64,000 nt of DNA from Paramacrobiotus metropolitanus (lineage: Eukaryota; Tardigrada; Eutardigrada; Parachela; Macrobiotidae): positions 1 to 64,000 of the forward strand of contig NW_026570347.1 in assembly GCF_019649055.1 (NCBI RefSeq), written 5' to 3'. The notes beneath the pieces are model-generated. The model saw only the letters and a program-made list of their open reading frames with translations, was not told the origin of the DNA and searched no databases. Of this stretch, positions 23,645 to 35,200 are shown piece after piece (the first letter of the stretch is position 1; every line of letters begins with the position of its first letter). A program made the translations under genes and the position numbers.

Positions 23645-25030
23645 TCAGACAAGCCGGATGCCATATCTTACAAGCATCAAAAGACTGCAAAACATTTAAG
23701 TAAGGCATTTTAATTAGTGTAAATCTGCGGAAGCATACCGATATTGCACTGGCTGTTACATAATAAAATTATGTTAAAGTAAAGCTCATACACACTGGAG
23801 AAGCAAATTAGCAACCATAAAATTAATTTAAAAGTGAATTACGCATGCTGGCACCATGACAGACGACATCCATAAGCGTTAAAAACTCACAATTTTTTCG
23901 AATAACCAGCGCTTACTTAACTCCTCCTTTTCAGTACAAAATTTTTCTGAAATTGTATTAAAATTTAATACTGTAATAAGTATTTAATTTTGAAACATTT
24001 TCGGCCTGCAACAATAAATCAAGTGATACCAACAGTGCATCAATCTACTGGATTTCGTTGATGGACAAGAACAAGCAGAGCAAATTATACACACTTAACA
24101 CTTTCATCTGCAGTGTGCTGTTCAGGACTCACCTGATTAAGCAAACCATTCCGGCAGGCATAAATTTTCCAGATTTATTAAAACGGAGTCCCATTATCGC
24201 TGTTAGAAGGCCACTCGCAGCTACAAAATGAAATTTAGCTTATAGCAAAGGTACGAGGATGCACGCAGTCAAACCGACAGTAAATTTTTTCAGCGAGACC
24301 AACCGACAACCGTGCATATAGTGCAAGCGACTGCCAACCATCCACGGATGGCTGTCACCTGTTCCACGCATACAGTGCAAACGATACCTCCCTTTCACGG
24401 GTGGCTGTTATGTTAAAAAATAATTTGCCTGTGTGCGTGGTTGTCGGTTGGTCTCGCTGAAAAAATTGACTGTCGGTTTGACTGCGTGCATCCTCGTATC
24501 GCAACGATTCGCAAGTGGTATGTTTATGAAGAGAATATTATTAGTGCAGAGCAGTAATTCTCGAAATTCAGCGCTTTTAGTGATACTCGTTACATAAAGA
24601 CAAATAATAACTAATAATTACTGCACACTGCAATAATAAACTGATCACCAAAGTGGTTATCTAGCTCTAATTAATAAGCCCACCTGTTGAGACCAGCACG
24701 TTTCCGTAGTCGTAACTGGTCAAATACGATCCTAACCCGAGTAATGCTCCGAACAACAGCCCCATAATCAAGGAAACTATGCTTTCTGTGAACAAACAAA
24801 TTTAGAAAGTCTGGTTACAACTAATACTCTTAATAGTAACTACAATTAAGAAAATACCAGTTACTACTTCAATTATGAAAACTGTATAATGTCTACACTC
24901 TACACGTCTACAGACTACAGTTTACTGTTTACATACTTTTTTTGGCATATCCTGCCAGTCCTCCGGCTGCAACGACCGCGGCGTACAGAAATCCAAGGTA
25001 ATCAGGAGATACGGGCGCTACTGGAGGCAT
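23645..25030 (-). CDS. TMEM14 family membrane protein, copy B
   Basis: Second paralogue, on the opposite strand. Exons 25030-24937, 24785-24684, 24220-24133 and 23684-23645 give 107 residues. Seen: SPDYLGFLYAAVVAAGGLAG, SIVSLIMGLLFGALLGLGSY, GLLTAIMGLRFNKSGKFMPA and the short tail SLLMLVRYGIRLV. Exon sizes 102 and 88 and all intron phases match copy A, so the pair arose by inverted duplication of a complete gene. The third exon's acceptor lies about 33 bp from a small TIR element inserted in the intron (24254-24496). The coding sequence looks intact. Confidence 0.92.
24254..24496. mobile_element. 243 bp TIR element (MITE) in a TMEM14 intron
   Basis: Terminal inverted repeats of about 65 bp: the left starts CGAGGATGCACGCAGTCAAA, and the right end is its complement and closes at 24496. 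TA dinucleotides flank both ends (24252-24253, 24497-24498), as with Tc1/mariner-type target sites. There is no coding capacity, so it is a non-autonomous copy. Inner stretches share GTGCAA and GGTGGCTGT phrases. Confidence 0.85.
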
Positions 25031-26026
25031 CTTACTGATAATTTTTATAATCGCTGTTGACTTTCGTTAACTTGGGTCTTAGCCTCCTGGGTACCTAAAC
25101 CTTAAAACAAGTACTCTGTAGTATTTGTTGCTATCCCAAAATAAAAAACCAACACTATTAAACACTGGACCAACAGGAAATAAAATGAAGTGCAACACTG
25201 CAACTGTAGCCACGCTGGCATCGTGACGGCATGGACGCCCGCATTGAGGTAGGAGTTACTCGTACTTACGTTTTTACTGAAATTTGCGGTAGCCTGGTCA
25301 GATCAAAATGTAGTACACTGGCGTATAGCGACTGTCTGGCCGTCACGACTCACATCCCATGTGTTCAAGTATTTTGAATTTTTTCACAATTTCACTTGAT
25401 AAATTTGATTGTTTGAATAAAAACATCTTCTTTATCCAACACTCTAATAGCATAACAGTAGTATAAAATTTAATGTCGAGTTTTGTTCGATACGTATAGT
25501 CATTAAACGGAAACCCGAATCCACGAGCGAGGTTTTTCGTTCCCGTTGGGGTCGATGGATTCTTGGGAGTATTAACTGCTGGCATGAACTGAAAGTGCTC
25601 CAGTTCAATTCTTGCTGTTATTTTCCCGTGTTCTGGGATAGTGGTTTCGAAGAACAGCCATTTGTGATGATTGCCTGTACTGGCATAGATAAAAGATGGT
25701 GTATCTGATCTCTTTCATGCTAGTGAGCGGACCGATGTTTTGTATCTCCGATTTGGATACGAGCAGCGTGATTGCGCAAGGATAACAATCATAACATCGT
25801 CGAATGCTGTTAGTCGACCTGAGAAACGGACGAGAATACCGAATACGTTGCAAAAACTCTTCTGTTAATGTGAACTTCATACAGTGGATTCTTTGCGAAC
25901 AGTGATAGCCTACAGGAAAACACGCTTGCGATAGGAATGTCGGACCAGTTCAAACCTCCGAGTTGGTAAGCTGATTAATCTTCCTTGGATGTTGTTGCTT
26001 TAAGGTTTAGGCAGTGGAAAATAACG
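25031..26026. other. Divergent intergenic region TMEM14-B / NIPP1
   Basis: About 1 kb between two divergent start codons. It is probably a shared promoter region with both 5' UTRs. No supported gene was seen; frames at 25343-25880 on the minus strand show no recognisable protein. Confidence 0.5.
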
Positions 26027-28112
26027 ATGGATTGCAGGGCTGGCCCCGCGGAATCTGGATTGCATTTGGATGTTATCAAAGATGGCCAACTAGTTGCAGT
26101 AAGTGTTCTAGGCACTGCCGCGAAGTTTTGTGTGCGCATGCGTTTCGGAAAGAAATCATGAAGAAATGAGGAAAAAATGACATTATCTGGATAATCATAC
26201 CCTTGAATTGAAAAGCAGTGTGCAATTGCAATTCAGTTTTACAATTTACTGATTTACATGGATGATTTTGTAATTGTCTCTTCGCTTTATTTCGTGCTGG
26301 ATTTTTACAGAAGTATTCAGTGGATTCCAAACATTACTATCTGTTTGGAAGAAATTCGGAAGTTGTTGATTTCGTTATTGACCATGTATCGTGTTCTCGT
26401 GTCCACGCTGCATTGGTTCACCATAAGGCGTTGAAGAGGCCGTTTTTACTAGATTTGGGAAGCAGTAAGTACACTTCTAATTCAAACTGCAATGAAGTAA
26501 CCGACCACTTTTACATTGTAATAAGTAGTGACTGTGGTTTGCGTTGTGCTTGCATTATTGCTTATTTGAAAATGAACAGATGATAACAGTGAAAACTATT
26601 TTAATAAAAATGTTACTTGGGTTTGTTTTCTCTTCGTTCTCATTATGTTTGGTATAAAGGTTGTTAAAATTGATTTACAGTTTTACCTTGCAGCTCACGG
26701 GACGTTTGTTGGTAACATTCGTCTTGAACCACAAAAACCACAACAGCTCTTTCCTGATTCTTCCTTCCATTTTGGAGCATCAACTCGGCAGTATATTTTA
26801 CGAGAGAAAACCAAACCGAAAGACAAAGAAGTTGCAAATAAAGACAAAGGTTCAGGGCGTGGTGTTGCACTTCCCTCATCAGATCAAGAACTGGAGGTAG
26901 TTTTCTAGAAGTAGTAGGTCATGATGTATTCTGCATGTAACAGCAAAACTAGTTTAACGTTATTATACTACTCCGGAGTAATAATTATCAAATCAATGAG
27001 ATTTTAAATAAATTAAAGGATGGTTTAGGCTGTCTTCCCCTGGTAGACAAAATTGCGACCTTTTGTATTAACTAGAATTTTTCTATTGGCTGCTTTAAGA
27101 TTTTAATTTTACTCGTGAATTTACTTTCTGGTGTCGTATTTACGATTAATACCATGATTGCTCGTATGCAGAATTAATAAGTTAGTTTTATTAAATTTTG
27201 TTGGTTATTATAATTATTGTTGTTGGTTATTGCTGTTTCCTTAATTAATTCTACCAGCATTGGTCTGATTTTGCACTTTTCCAGACTTTAACAATATACA
27301 ACACGGAACAAAACTGCCGCCTAGCGGAATTAAAAGTTCAAGAACAGCCTAAGGGTGGACCTACTAAGCGGAAGCACGTTGGCTTCATGGATGTGGAGGA
27401 AATCATTAATATGGAGGACTGCGATCCAAGTGTTGGACGATTTCAGAATTTAGTCGCCACGGAAATAATAGCTTCAAACAAAGTATGTATTTACGATTAA
27501 TGTTAAAGATTGTGTATTTCGCCGTTTTGGCATCGTAGGATACGAGTACTACTGGAATTTTCGTTAATGAAATATGCGAGTTGGTTTCTCTTCGTAAACA
27601 TTTTACGTGAATTTCCTAAACGGTAGTTGAAACTTTTAGGTATCTGTTTTACAGCACTTTTCTGCGCAGAATTTTGTGGTATCGCGGTAGTTTACTTCAT
27701 CTGATTTGTGAGAGCAATTCCATTAGTAATGGCCGATTACCACAAAAGCCGCAAAACCAAAAGACGTATTGTGTGATGGGTCTTTTGGTATTGCGGCTTT
27801 TTTTGGACAAAATCAAATTATTATGGTGATGTCTGCACTTGGTTGCAGAAGCAAAAGACCCGTTTCGAACCCCGAGTAGCAACTTCGCTGCATCGCATTG
27901 CGCCGCCGCTGGCCGCTGCTAAAGGTCTAGATTTGTACGATGATCTGCCTGGTTCAAGTACGATGCTACCCAACAGCGCACCAGATGTTGATGAACATCC
28001 CCATGATCCCATCAGCAATAGCGTCAGCGAGCACGAAGCGTCTCATCACAAAAAGTATGCCAAAGAAATTTGGCCGGGGAAAGCTCCAAACCTGCCTCAT
28101 GCTGTTGTATAA
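26027..28112 (+). CDS. PPP1R8: Nuclear inhibitor of protein phosphatase 1 (NIPP1)
   Basis: Nuclear scaffold that binds and inhibits PP1 and recruits phosphoproteins of splicing and chromatin through an FHA domain. Exons 26027-26098, 26311-26464, 26694-26896, 27285-27482 and 27849-28112 give 296 residues (human 351). Seen: FHA domain at about residues 20-115 with LFGRNSEVVDFVIDHVSCSR and DLGSTHGTFVGNIRL; the PP1-docking segment KRKHVGFMDVEEIINMED then DPSVGRFQNL, matching the family block after its RVTF site; and the C-terminal KKYAKEIWPGKAP shared with animal NIPP1. Here the docking motif reads KHVGF, which keeps Val and Phe but has His where the family has Arg. The central region is shorter than in vertebrates. 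A poly(A) signal AATAAA lies at 28145-28150. Confidence 0.93.
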
Positions 28113-28144
28113 GTTTTTGTCACAGTTATTTGCGGGCCATGTAT

Positions 28145-28150
28145 AATAAA
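28145..28150 (+). promoter_or_regulatory. Poly(A) signal of the NIPP1 gene
   Basis: AATAAA 32 nt after the stop codon. An 11 bp hairpin (ACAAGTACAGT at 28430-28440 with its complement at 28456-28466) lies further downstream. Confidence 0.5.
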
Positions 28151-28964
28151 GCGTGCATAGGGAACTAGGACATTCGTAGGAATGCACTGGAACACCTTGG
28201 GAATTCTTAAAGATGTTTCGTTTTGTTTTGTTGAGAATTACCTGCTTCTTTTATCGGCTGAATGATCCATCGTCGGTGTTAGAAATGGTGTCTTATCTGC
28301 TAACGGAATGGACAAGAAATTGTGATTTTATTGTGGGTGTGCGTCGTTACGTACAAAATGCCGCACAATCTGTTTTTTTTTGGTACTACAAATGAAAATC
28401 TTCTGGATGAAAGAAAATAAAATTGCACCACAAGTACAGTACTTCCCCTCAAGTCACTGTACTTGTACACTGTACAATCCTCTCAACTTGTGGTATTCCG
28501 ACTTTGCACGTTATCGGTGGTTACGACTGCGCCCCAATATGCGGGTGTAATATTATTGTATGCTGCGAAACAACGCTGACCACTTGAGTGCTTCCTTAAC
28601 AGTGCTTCTTTAACACTTTCGTTTACAGTACTTTTCCGCTTATGAAACTTCGCCTCTTGTTTTTTATTCCTCTTCTTATTATGAGGCTAAGTGATTTTAA
28701 TATTTTCTGAATATTTCTTATCATATTTTCTGCTGCCTGATCCTTGCATTTTTGGCGAACAAAGTTACAAATGGATGAAAATTACGACAGGTGGATCTGG
28801 ATGGTAGCGTAGGCTTGTGACATTTGCCACAGTTACTTGTGTCAAGTACGTGGTAATAATAAGTTAATTCAACTTCGTTGTTCACGTCGTTAACGGTCAA
28901 CTAAAAATCCTTTGTAGCGTTTCTGGTGTGAGGGTATGTTCCTAGCCAGTATTTAGCGTCTACA

Positions 28965-30865
28965 ATGGCAAACCGAGGAATCGGTTCGCTCGCCAGTACG
29001 TTGCGCGATGTTCTTGTAAAAGCGCAGATCGGCGAAGAAACAAGCAATCTGCGCTATCTGAAGTTATCCAAAACTCACATCACATTGGTAAGACTTCTGG
29101 CTTGTAAAACTGCCTGCTTGTTCGCTGACAGCATTAAGTTATTGAATGCACTGTTTTTTAAATGGTTATATTCCAGAATGGATTGATATGCGCTGCAAGA
29201 GACGTATTTTTCGAGACTGAAAAAGAATTCCCCGTCTCCGTGAAGTCCGTTATTGTGCAGGTTCGGGATAAAGGTATCAGTACGAATACTTATTTTTAGC
29301 ACACTCGCTATACAGATGCAGAACGTCTTTGATATCACCACTTCGTATCATTTTTCAAAATCCTGGTGTGCATACTGGCTTAATTATGGTGCTCGGTGAA
29401 AGATCGCATACGCCTGCCAAAATATAAATGTGTACATTTATTTCCCAGATGGGGATTTCGTGATGCTGCGAGATGATAGCGAAATCCAGCTGTTGGACGT
29501 TCCTGCGTTGCTTAACCAGACTATGTTCAAATTCATTTTGTTGGGTGAGCGTGTGACACTTGAGGAAGTTGGATTAATTTTATGAAATTTTTTAACTAAA
29601 TTATTTAATGATTGGTGAAGCAATAAACTAAATAATATTAATTGTGTTGTGCATCGAGCCATGTCATGGTCTTTTCCTTTTTACAGATGAAAACGGAAAA
29701 CGATGTGCTTCTACATGGGAACAGCCTTCGGGAAATGGGCCAAATAGAAGCAGCGCTGTCCCGTCGAAAGAATATCAAACTACGACTAAACAGTTATCCA
29801 GTTTGGAAACCATGATCACCCAGCTGTCAGCCAATTTTGCGGTGTTCCGTAATCAGGTTTTGCAAGATATTACCGAAATTAAAGAGCGTCTTGAATCAGA
29901 GAAACTACCTGCTCCTGAAACGTCGAACACATTGGATTCCCTCCGTGATCTGTATTCGGAAATTAAAGTGGGTTCCGAACTTCAGTTTCCAGTTGCTAGA
30001 ATCCCTACCTCGTCGCAGACAATAGGTTTGTGCATGTATACATACTTTATGTTTTTTTATATCGGTATTTAAAATTTTTTCTCAGGCTTCTTGATTTTTG
30101 TGTTTTTTTTACTTAGTCGTTTGTTTTAACATGGGTGTGGACGTTTTGTAGATGATACAGAACTGCAAAGCTCTGCTTTATTGCGAAGCTCTGTTTTAAG
30201 CGAAACCAATGCAGCATGTTTTATTTAATATCGTTGAATAACTTTGTCCACTTCTTTTTCAGATGACGTCAGCGAAACCTCCTCTCAAGTTGGAAATGTC
30301 TGTGTAAAGTTTTTCGACTGCTTTTATAATAAGGAGGATGATATTAAGGTAGTCGGATTATGGCTGACTGTCAAAGTGGTGACATCTGAAAATGTTAAAA
30401 TTACTTAATTTTGTCGGTAATGGTAGGTCACGTTGGTTGGCAAAACTGCGGGCGAGCAAGTTGCTGTTCATGAGCATATTTTTCACAAAGCAGTGGCTGC
30501 CGCTGAAGATGCGCAAAAAGGCAGTGAAGCACTTGAATTCAGTCAGACAATTTTGGAGTTGACCGCCGTCGAAGCTTGTGGCTGTCCGTTCCGGATGGTA
30601 CTTCAGGATATTCAGAAATCAACCAAGAAGCAAATCGTCGCCGCATTTTATTCTCCGGCAGGAAACCGCCTGCTGAAAGTGTTGCACCGTAAGTTCATGA
30701 CCATGAAAAAGACGGGAAGTTATACACGTTTGTTAATTTTGGTGCTTTGCTTTAGATTGGGCTTCCAGTCGGTGGCCAGATGGTCCGAAACGAAATCGAT
30801 TCACTCAACTCATTAACGGCTACATGTGCCGGGTGTTTTACGGATCGTCTTATCGGACCGGATAA
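28965..30865 (+). CDS. Uncharacterised protein, 370 residues
   Basis: Not recognised. Seven exons join cleanly (28965-29087, 29177-29273, 29449-29544, 29687-30025, 30263-30348, 30427-30688, 30756-30865), all with good splice sites and consistent phases, so the gene is real. Residues 1-105 (SNLRYLKLSKTHITL, VKSVIVQVRDKDGDFVMLRD, QTMFKFILLDENG) look like a small alpha/beta domain, perhaps of ubiquitin-like or PB1-like type; this is a guess from pattern only. Residues 110-215 are polar and Ser/Thr/Glu-rich with a likely coiled coil (LETMITQLSANFAVFRNQVL). Residues 245-350 form a conserved-looking block (EHIFHKAVAAAEDAQKGSEA, ELTAVEACGCPFRMVLQDIQ) ending in a basic WPDGPKRNRFTQLINGY segment. There is no signal peptide or membrane helix, so it is probably intracellular. 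It lies just downstream of NIPP1 on the same strand. Confidence 0.8.
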
Positions 30866-32287
30866 AGTACAGGTGATGTGAAAATGGATGTGATCTGCTG
30901 GTGTGCAGTTTTCCTTGTGAATCTTCCATTCCAGACAATAAGATGTTTTGAGCTGATATATTTAGAGCGAGATTCTTCTTTGCCTTATATTTTTGTATTC
31001 CTTTCGTAAGTACTGTACTTACATGCAGGGCGGATTTTTGTGTTTGATATGCCTTGCATTCTGTGATAATTAAGAAACTTCAATGATTATTTTTGAATTT
31101 TCCACGCCACTAGTGTTTGTGGTTTTATAAGACTGAATAAAATACAAACAAAAGCTGTTGTCCTTTTCGCCGAAGACGTTTCATAACATATGTTGTCAAG
31201 AAGGCAGGTTCAGTTTTTTTTATCGAATTAAAGCACTACGGTAAAACGATTTAATTAAGATTGGATAAAATAACCGAAGCCGTTACCATTTACTTACAAG
31301 TTAGTCTGTTCCTGGCAAGGTTTGTAAAGCGTTTACTGCATTGCCTTTTACAGTAACTAACCGGGTCGCTGGTTTAGAAAAGCCTTTTTTTCTGCTTTCA
31401 CAGTTTCTCCCGAATCATACGCCCGATAAAACTGACCACATAATTTTATCTGGGGCTATTAGCATTCCTGATGCCAAATGGTAGAACAGATACTATACTG
31501 GCTGTATCTTCGTCAGTCAGATACTTTTCAAAATATGTTGTCCCCTTTGCATACGGCGGACATTTAGAAAATTATTTTTTCTTGAACAACAGAGGCGTGA
31601 TAATTGGTGAATATTGATGAAGCCTACGCAATAGTGTTTCTGTACGGTATGGTACACAGATGCATATAGGTATGTAGCGTTTTATTTGAAATTCTCCAGT
31701 GACCGTCTGTTCATGAATATTGTTTCACATTGCTTAATATACGGTAGCCGGTTTCAAATGACCACCCAGGTAGTAGGCCCAGCCAGCTTGAATTCATCTG
31801 GCTGGCTGCAGTGTCATATTTTTTGGGTGGATCTTCTGAAATGGCATCTCATTTATACTGACCGAGTTTGTTGTGTATACCGTGTGTGCAATTGTCGTTC
31901 CATGATTACACACAGCCATCATGATGCGCAAGAGTTGCTTCTTGATAGCCGCTATGTGACTCAAGTCAGTATTCAGTGTAATTTTATGGCATTATAACGG
32001 AATCAGTCAGTCGGCGTTTCATAACTTACGGTTAATATAAGAAAAACGATGCTGCTTTCTGGTCGCTACTCTTCTTACTCCGTCATAACCGGTTGTTTTG
32101 TACTGCTGAACTTCACCTAATTTTTACGGAGTCAGACGAGAAGTCGTCGCTGCATATTGCTCGCCGGTTGCAGCTCTTTTGAAGTATTAATCGCAGTAAA
32201 TTATTGAATGGTGTAATCTGTTTCAATAATTCTCCGGATTATCGATGCGCTTACGGATGAAAGTGTAGCATCGCATTTCCTTGGACA
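30866..32287. other. Intergenic region, no gene seen
   Basis: About 1.4 kb between the uncharacterised gene and the Furrowed-like gene. A plus frame at 31686-31997 (103 codons) has no recognisable protein and no fitting splice context. It probably holds the receptor's promoter near 32,200. Confidence 0.5.
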
Positions 32288-35200
32288 ATGGGTGTTGTGC
32301 TACACTTGGGATTACTTGCGCTGGTTTTGACTCCGTTTGTAGCCGGTATGTCCACTACATCTTTTTATTCGCCGGGCAGTTTGTAATTTTCGGACCTTTG
32401 CTTCAGGTCAGGATTGCGGACTTCCGGCAGCACCGGCACACGCGACCACACAATTTGATGTTTATCCAATCAGGCCGAAAACCGTTGCGACGTACGCTTG
32501 CGATCCAGGATTTATTCTGTTGGGAAAAGATTCGCGCACATGCAGTATTAATGGAACATGGACTGGCTTCCCTCCGTTGTGTGGTGAGTTTACTGTTTAC
32601 ATCAGATTCAACGAGGAATATTAATCTGAACTAGAAATCAGATCAAAATAGTTGTAAATTAATGATTTGAAAAGTTGTTGAAGATTTTTTATAACTCATA
32701 CATTTTTGATGTGGTAGTGTCCTAAAAAGTCCGGTAATTGTTTTACTGTTGTTGACTTTTGGTTAAATTCGGCAGACAGTGCTGTGAAGCCGGGTGTTTG
32801 ATGAATTTAAATAGTAAGCAACCTGTTGCATGGATTTTCCAGCTTTCTAAGATTTACTTTACAATGCACTAAATACCTCTTTTGAAACTGGGGACCCTAT
32901 ATTTAACATTAATTTTGCGGAAGCGGTTTAACGGTCTGACATAAAAATTGGATTTCCGCGTTCTTTCATCGCAAAAAAACGGAGGGTGGGACTATCGTAA
33001 CGACTCATCGTGCGTAATTAAGGCGAGCATACGGTGCGCGGTACGGCACCGGAAGATTAGCAGGTGGTGTTTTTTGATGGTCTTGAGACAATCATATCTT
33101 CTCTCGGTGTAGATCCTTTACAGACTGACGAGAGTATGCTCATTCGACGGATGTTATTGAACCATGATATCATTCGTGTGTGCTAACTGTTTGTATGTGT
33201 GTGTGCGACGTTCGAACTTCGAATGCGATTTTGCCGGAGGGTTTCCGCAATATATTTTTATAGATTCGAGTGCGGCCTTGGTGGCCTGTTTTTTTTTCTC
33301 CCGCCGATCTCTTCATCTCTTGTTTGTATCGAAGAAATATGTTTATCGCACGTCGCTAAACGCTTATAATAAAGCCATTTTGCAGACGGTGAATCAGTCC
33401 GGTTAATGAAAGGAGCTGTCATGCATAGACAATTTCGTATTCTGTTAGAAAACGGAAAGTACATATGTTTTTCATTAGCGGTTGATTGATGAGATTTACG
33501 CTTTAGTAAATGGACTGGTGTGTATTAATTATTCACAGTTGCACCGAATGGCGAGCTTTATGTGCGAACTTACGACCGGGTTAAATTTTAGTTATTACCG
33601 TATTTCATATTATGGGATAAGCGAGTTATCGCCATAATTGCGGTTTCGAGCGTCAACGTTGCTACAGCATGAAAAAGGCTTAATGTTAAACCGTATCAGA
33701 AAGTCTAACTGATATGCATGAGAAAGGTTACGGACCTGCATGGTCTGTGTATTAGTCATAGTTTTGAGCTTTCGGTAGCCTCTTAAAAATTTTTAAAGGG
33801 TTTGTTTTTTTCAAAATTTTGTTTAAATGTTTCGGCTAGTGGAGTTAATTCGTTTTGTGAATTTTCCAGTTCTCACACGACGTTACCGACACGCCCTAGT
33901 AATAAAATGGAGAAAATTGACTTTCTCTTATTGAACTATTTTATTCAGCCTCTTTAATTAGAGCAACTCTCAGTTTCACGTAATTGATCAACACGTGTTT
34001 TTCTACTTCGCTATTTACTTTTGTCATGAAGATGCATGAAATTCTCACGATTCGGGCGAAGGCGACTTGCAGTCTGCAATTGCATACTCTGCTGAACACG
34101 AAGTTGTTCAACATTTGAGAAAACGATTAAAAAATTCGTTTGGCGATTTGCAATTCCAGTTTAGCGGCATATTAAGTGTACGATATAATACGCTGCACTC
34201 ACACCAATTAACAACTAATGAAAATAAAAAATCTTAACGGGAGAACTCAGTACGGGTAAATTTTTACGTGTTAAAATATTGTTTAGGATTTTTCACAATT
34301 ATGAAATTAATTGCGGTATGCCCCGGTTAGAGTAAATATGTATGTTGTGTTCTCCAGTAACGGATATCGCACTGGGGAAACCAACCAAATCCTCGTCGCA
34401 ACAGGGCCGTATTGGATCATCAGTGGCTGTTAACGGCGACTCATTTGGCATAAATTCCGAAGACAATTGCCATTCGACGCAGGCGGAAATTGCACCCTGG
34501 TGGAGTGTCAACCTGCTCGATTCGTACATTATTCACTCGGTCCGAGTGGTAATTGGTCGTTCCTGCTGCGGTGAGTGGCGGCAGCTAAGCGGTCGCCGCA
34601 CAACAACGATAAGAATTGACTCAATATTGACTTTTTCTTGAATATTTCTGTTCTTTTCCTTATACCCTTCTGACAGCTGATGGACCGGTATACATTGAAG
34701 TCCGTGTGGGCAACGATCGTGATATCTCGCGGAATGCATTGTGCGGACGATACAGCGGCATTGTTGGTCAGTGTGCGTGTGTGTGTTGTAGTGAAGCCAG
34801 TTGCGTATATCCGTTGCGGTATGTAAGTCTTTTGTTGGACTGTGAAATTGCAGAGGAAGGCTCCGTGCTCGATGTCCGCTGCTACCGTCCACTCCGCGGC
34901 ATCTTTCTCAGTGTACACCAGATGCGGGATGTGCCCAACGTGTTATCCTTGTGCAAAGTTCAAGCTTTCTCCGATCAAGGTTAAGCAACAATTGCTGTTG
35001 AAAACTAGTTAATTACAGGCTTAAACACATCGAAAATCGCATAGAAGTCGACTGAATGGAAAAGCAATTATGAAAGTTTTAATTTCATTAGAGTTTAATT
35101 TTTTAAATTTCGCTGATTTTAGTTTGGTGAATAAAAAGCTTAAATTTTGCTACTTCCTTACTGCAAGAAAACCAAATACTGTAATCACCCAAAAAACAAA

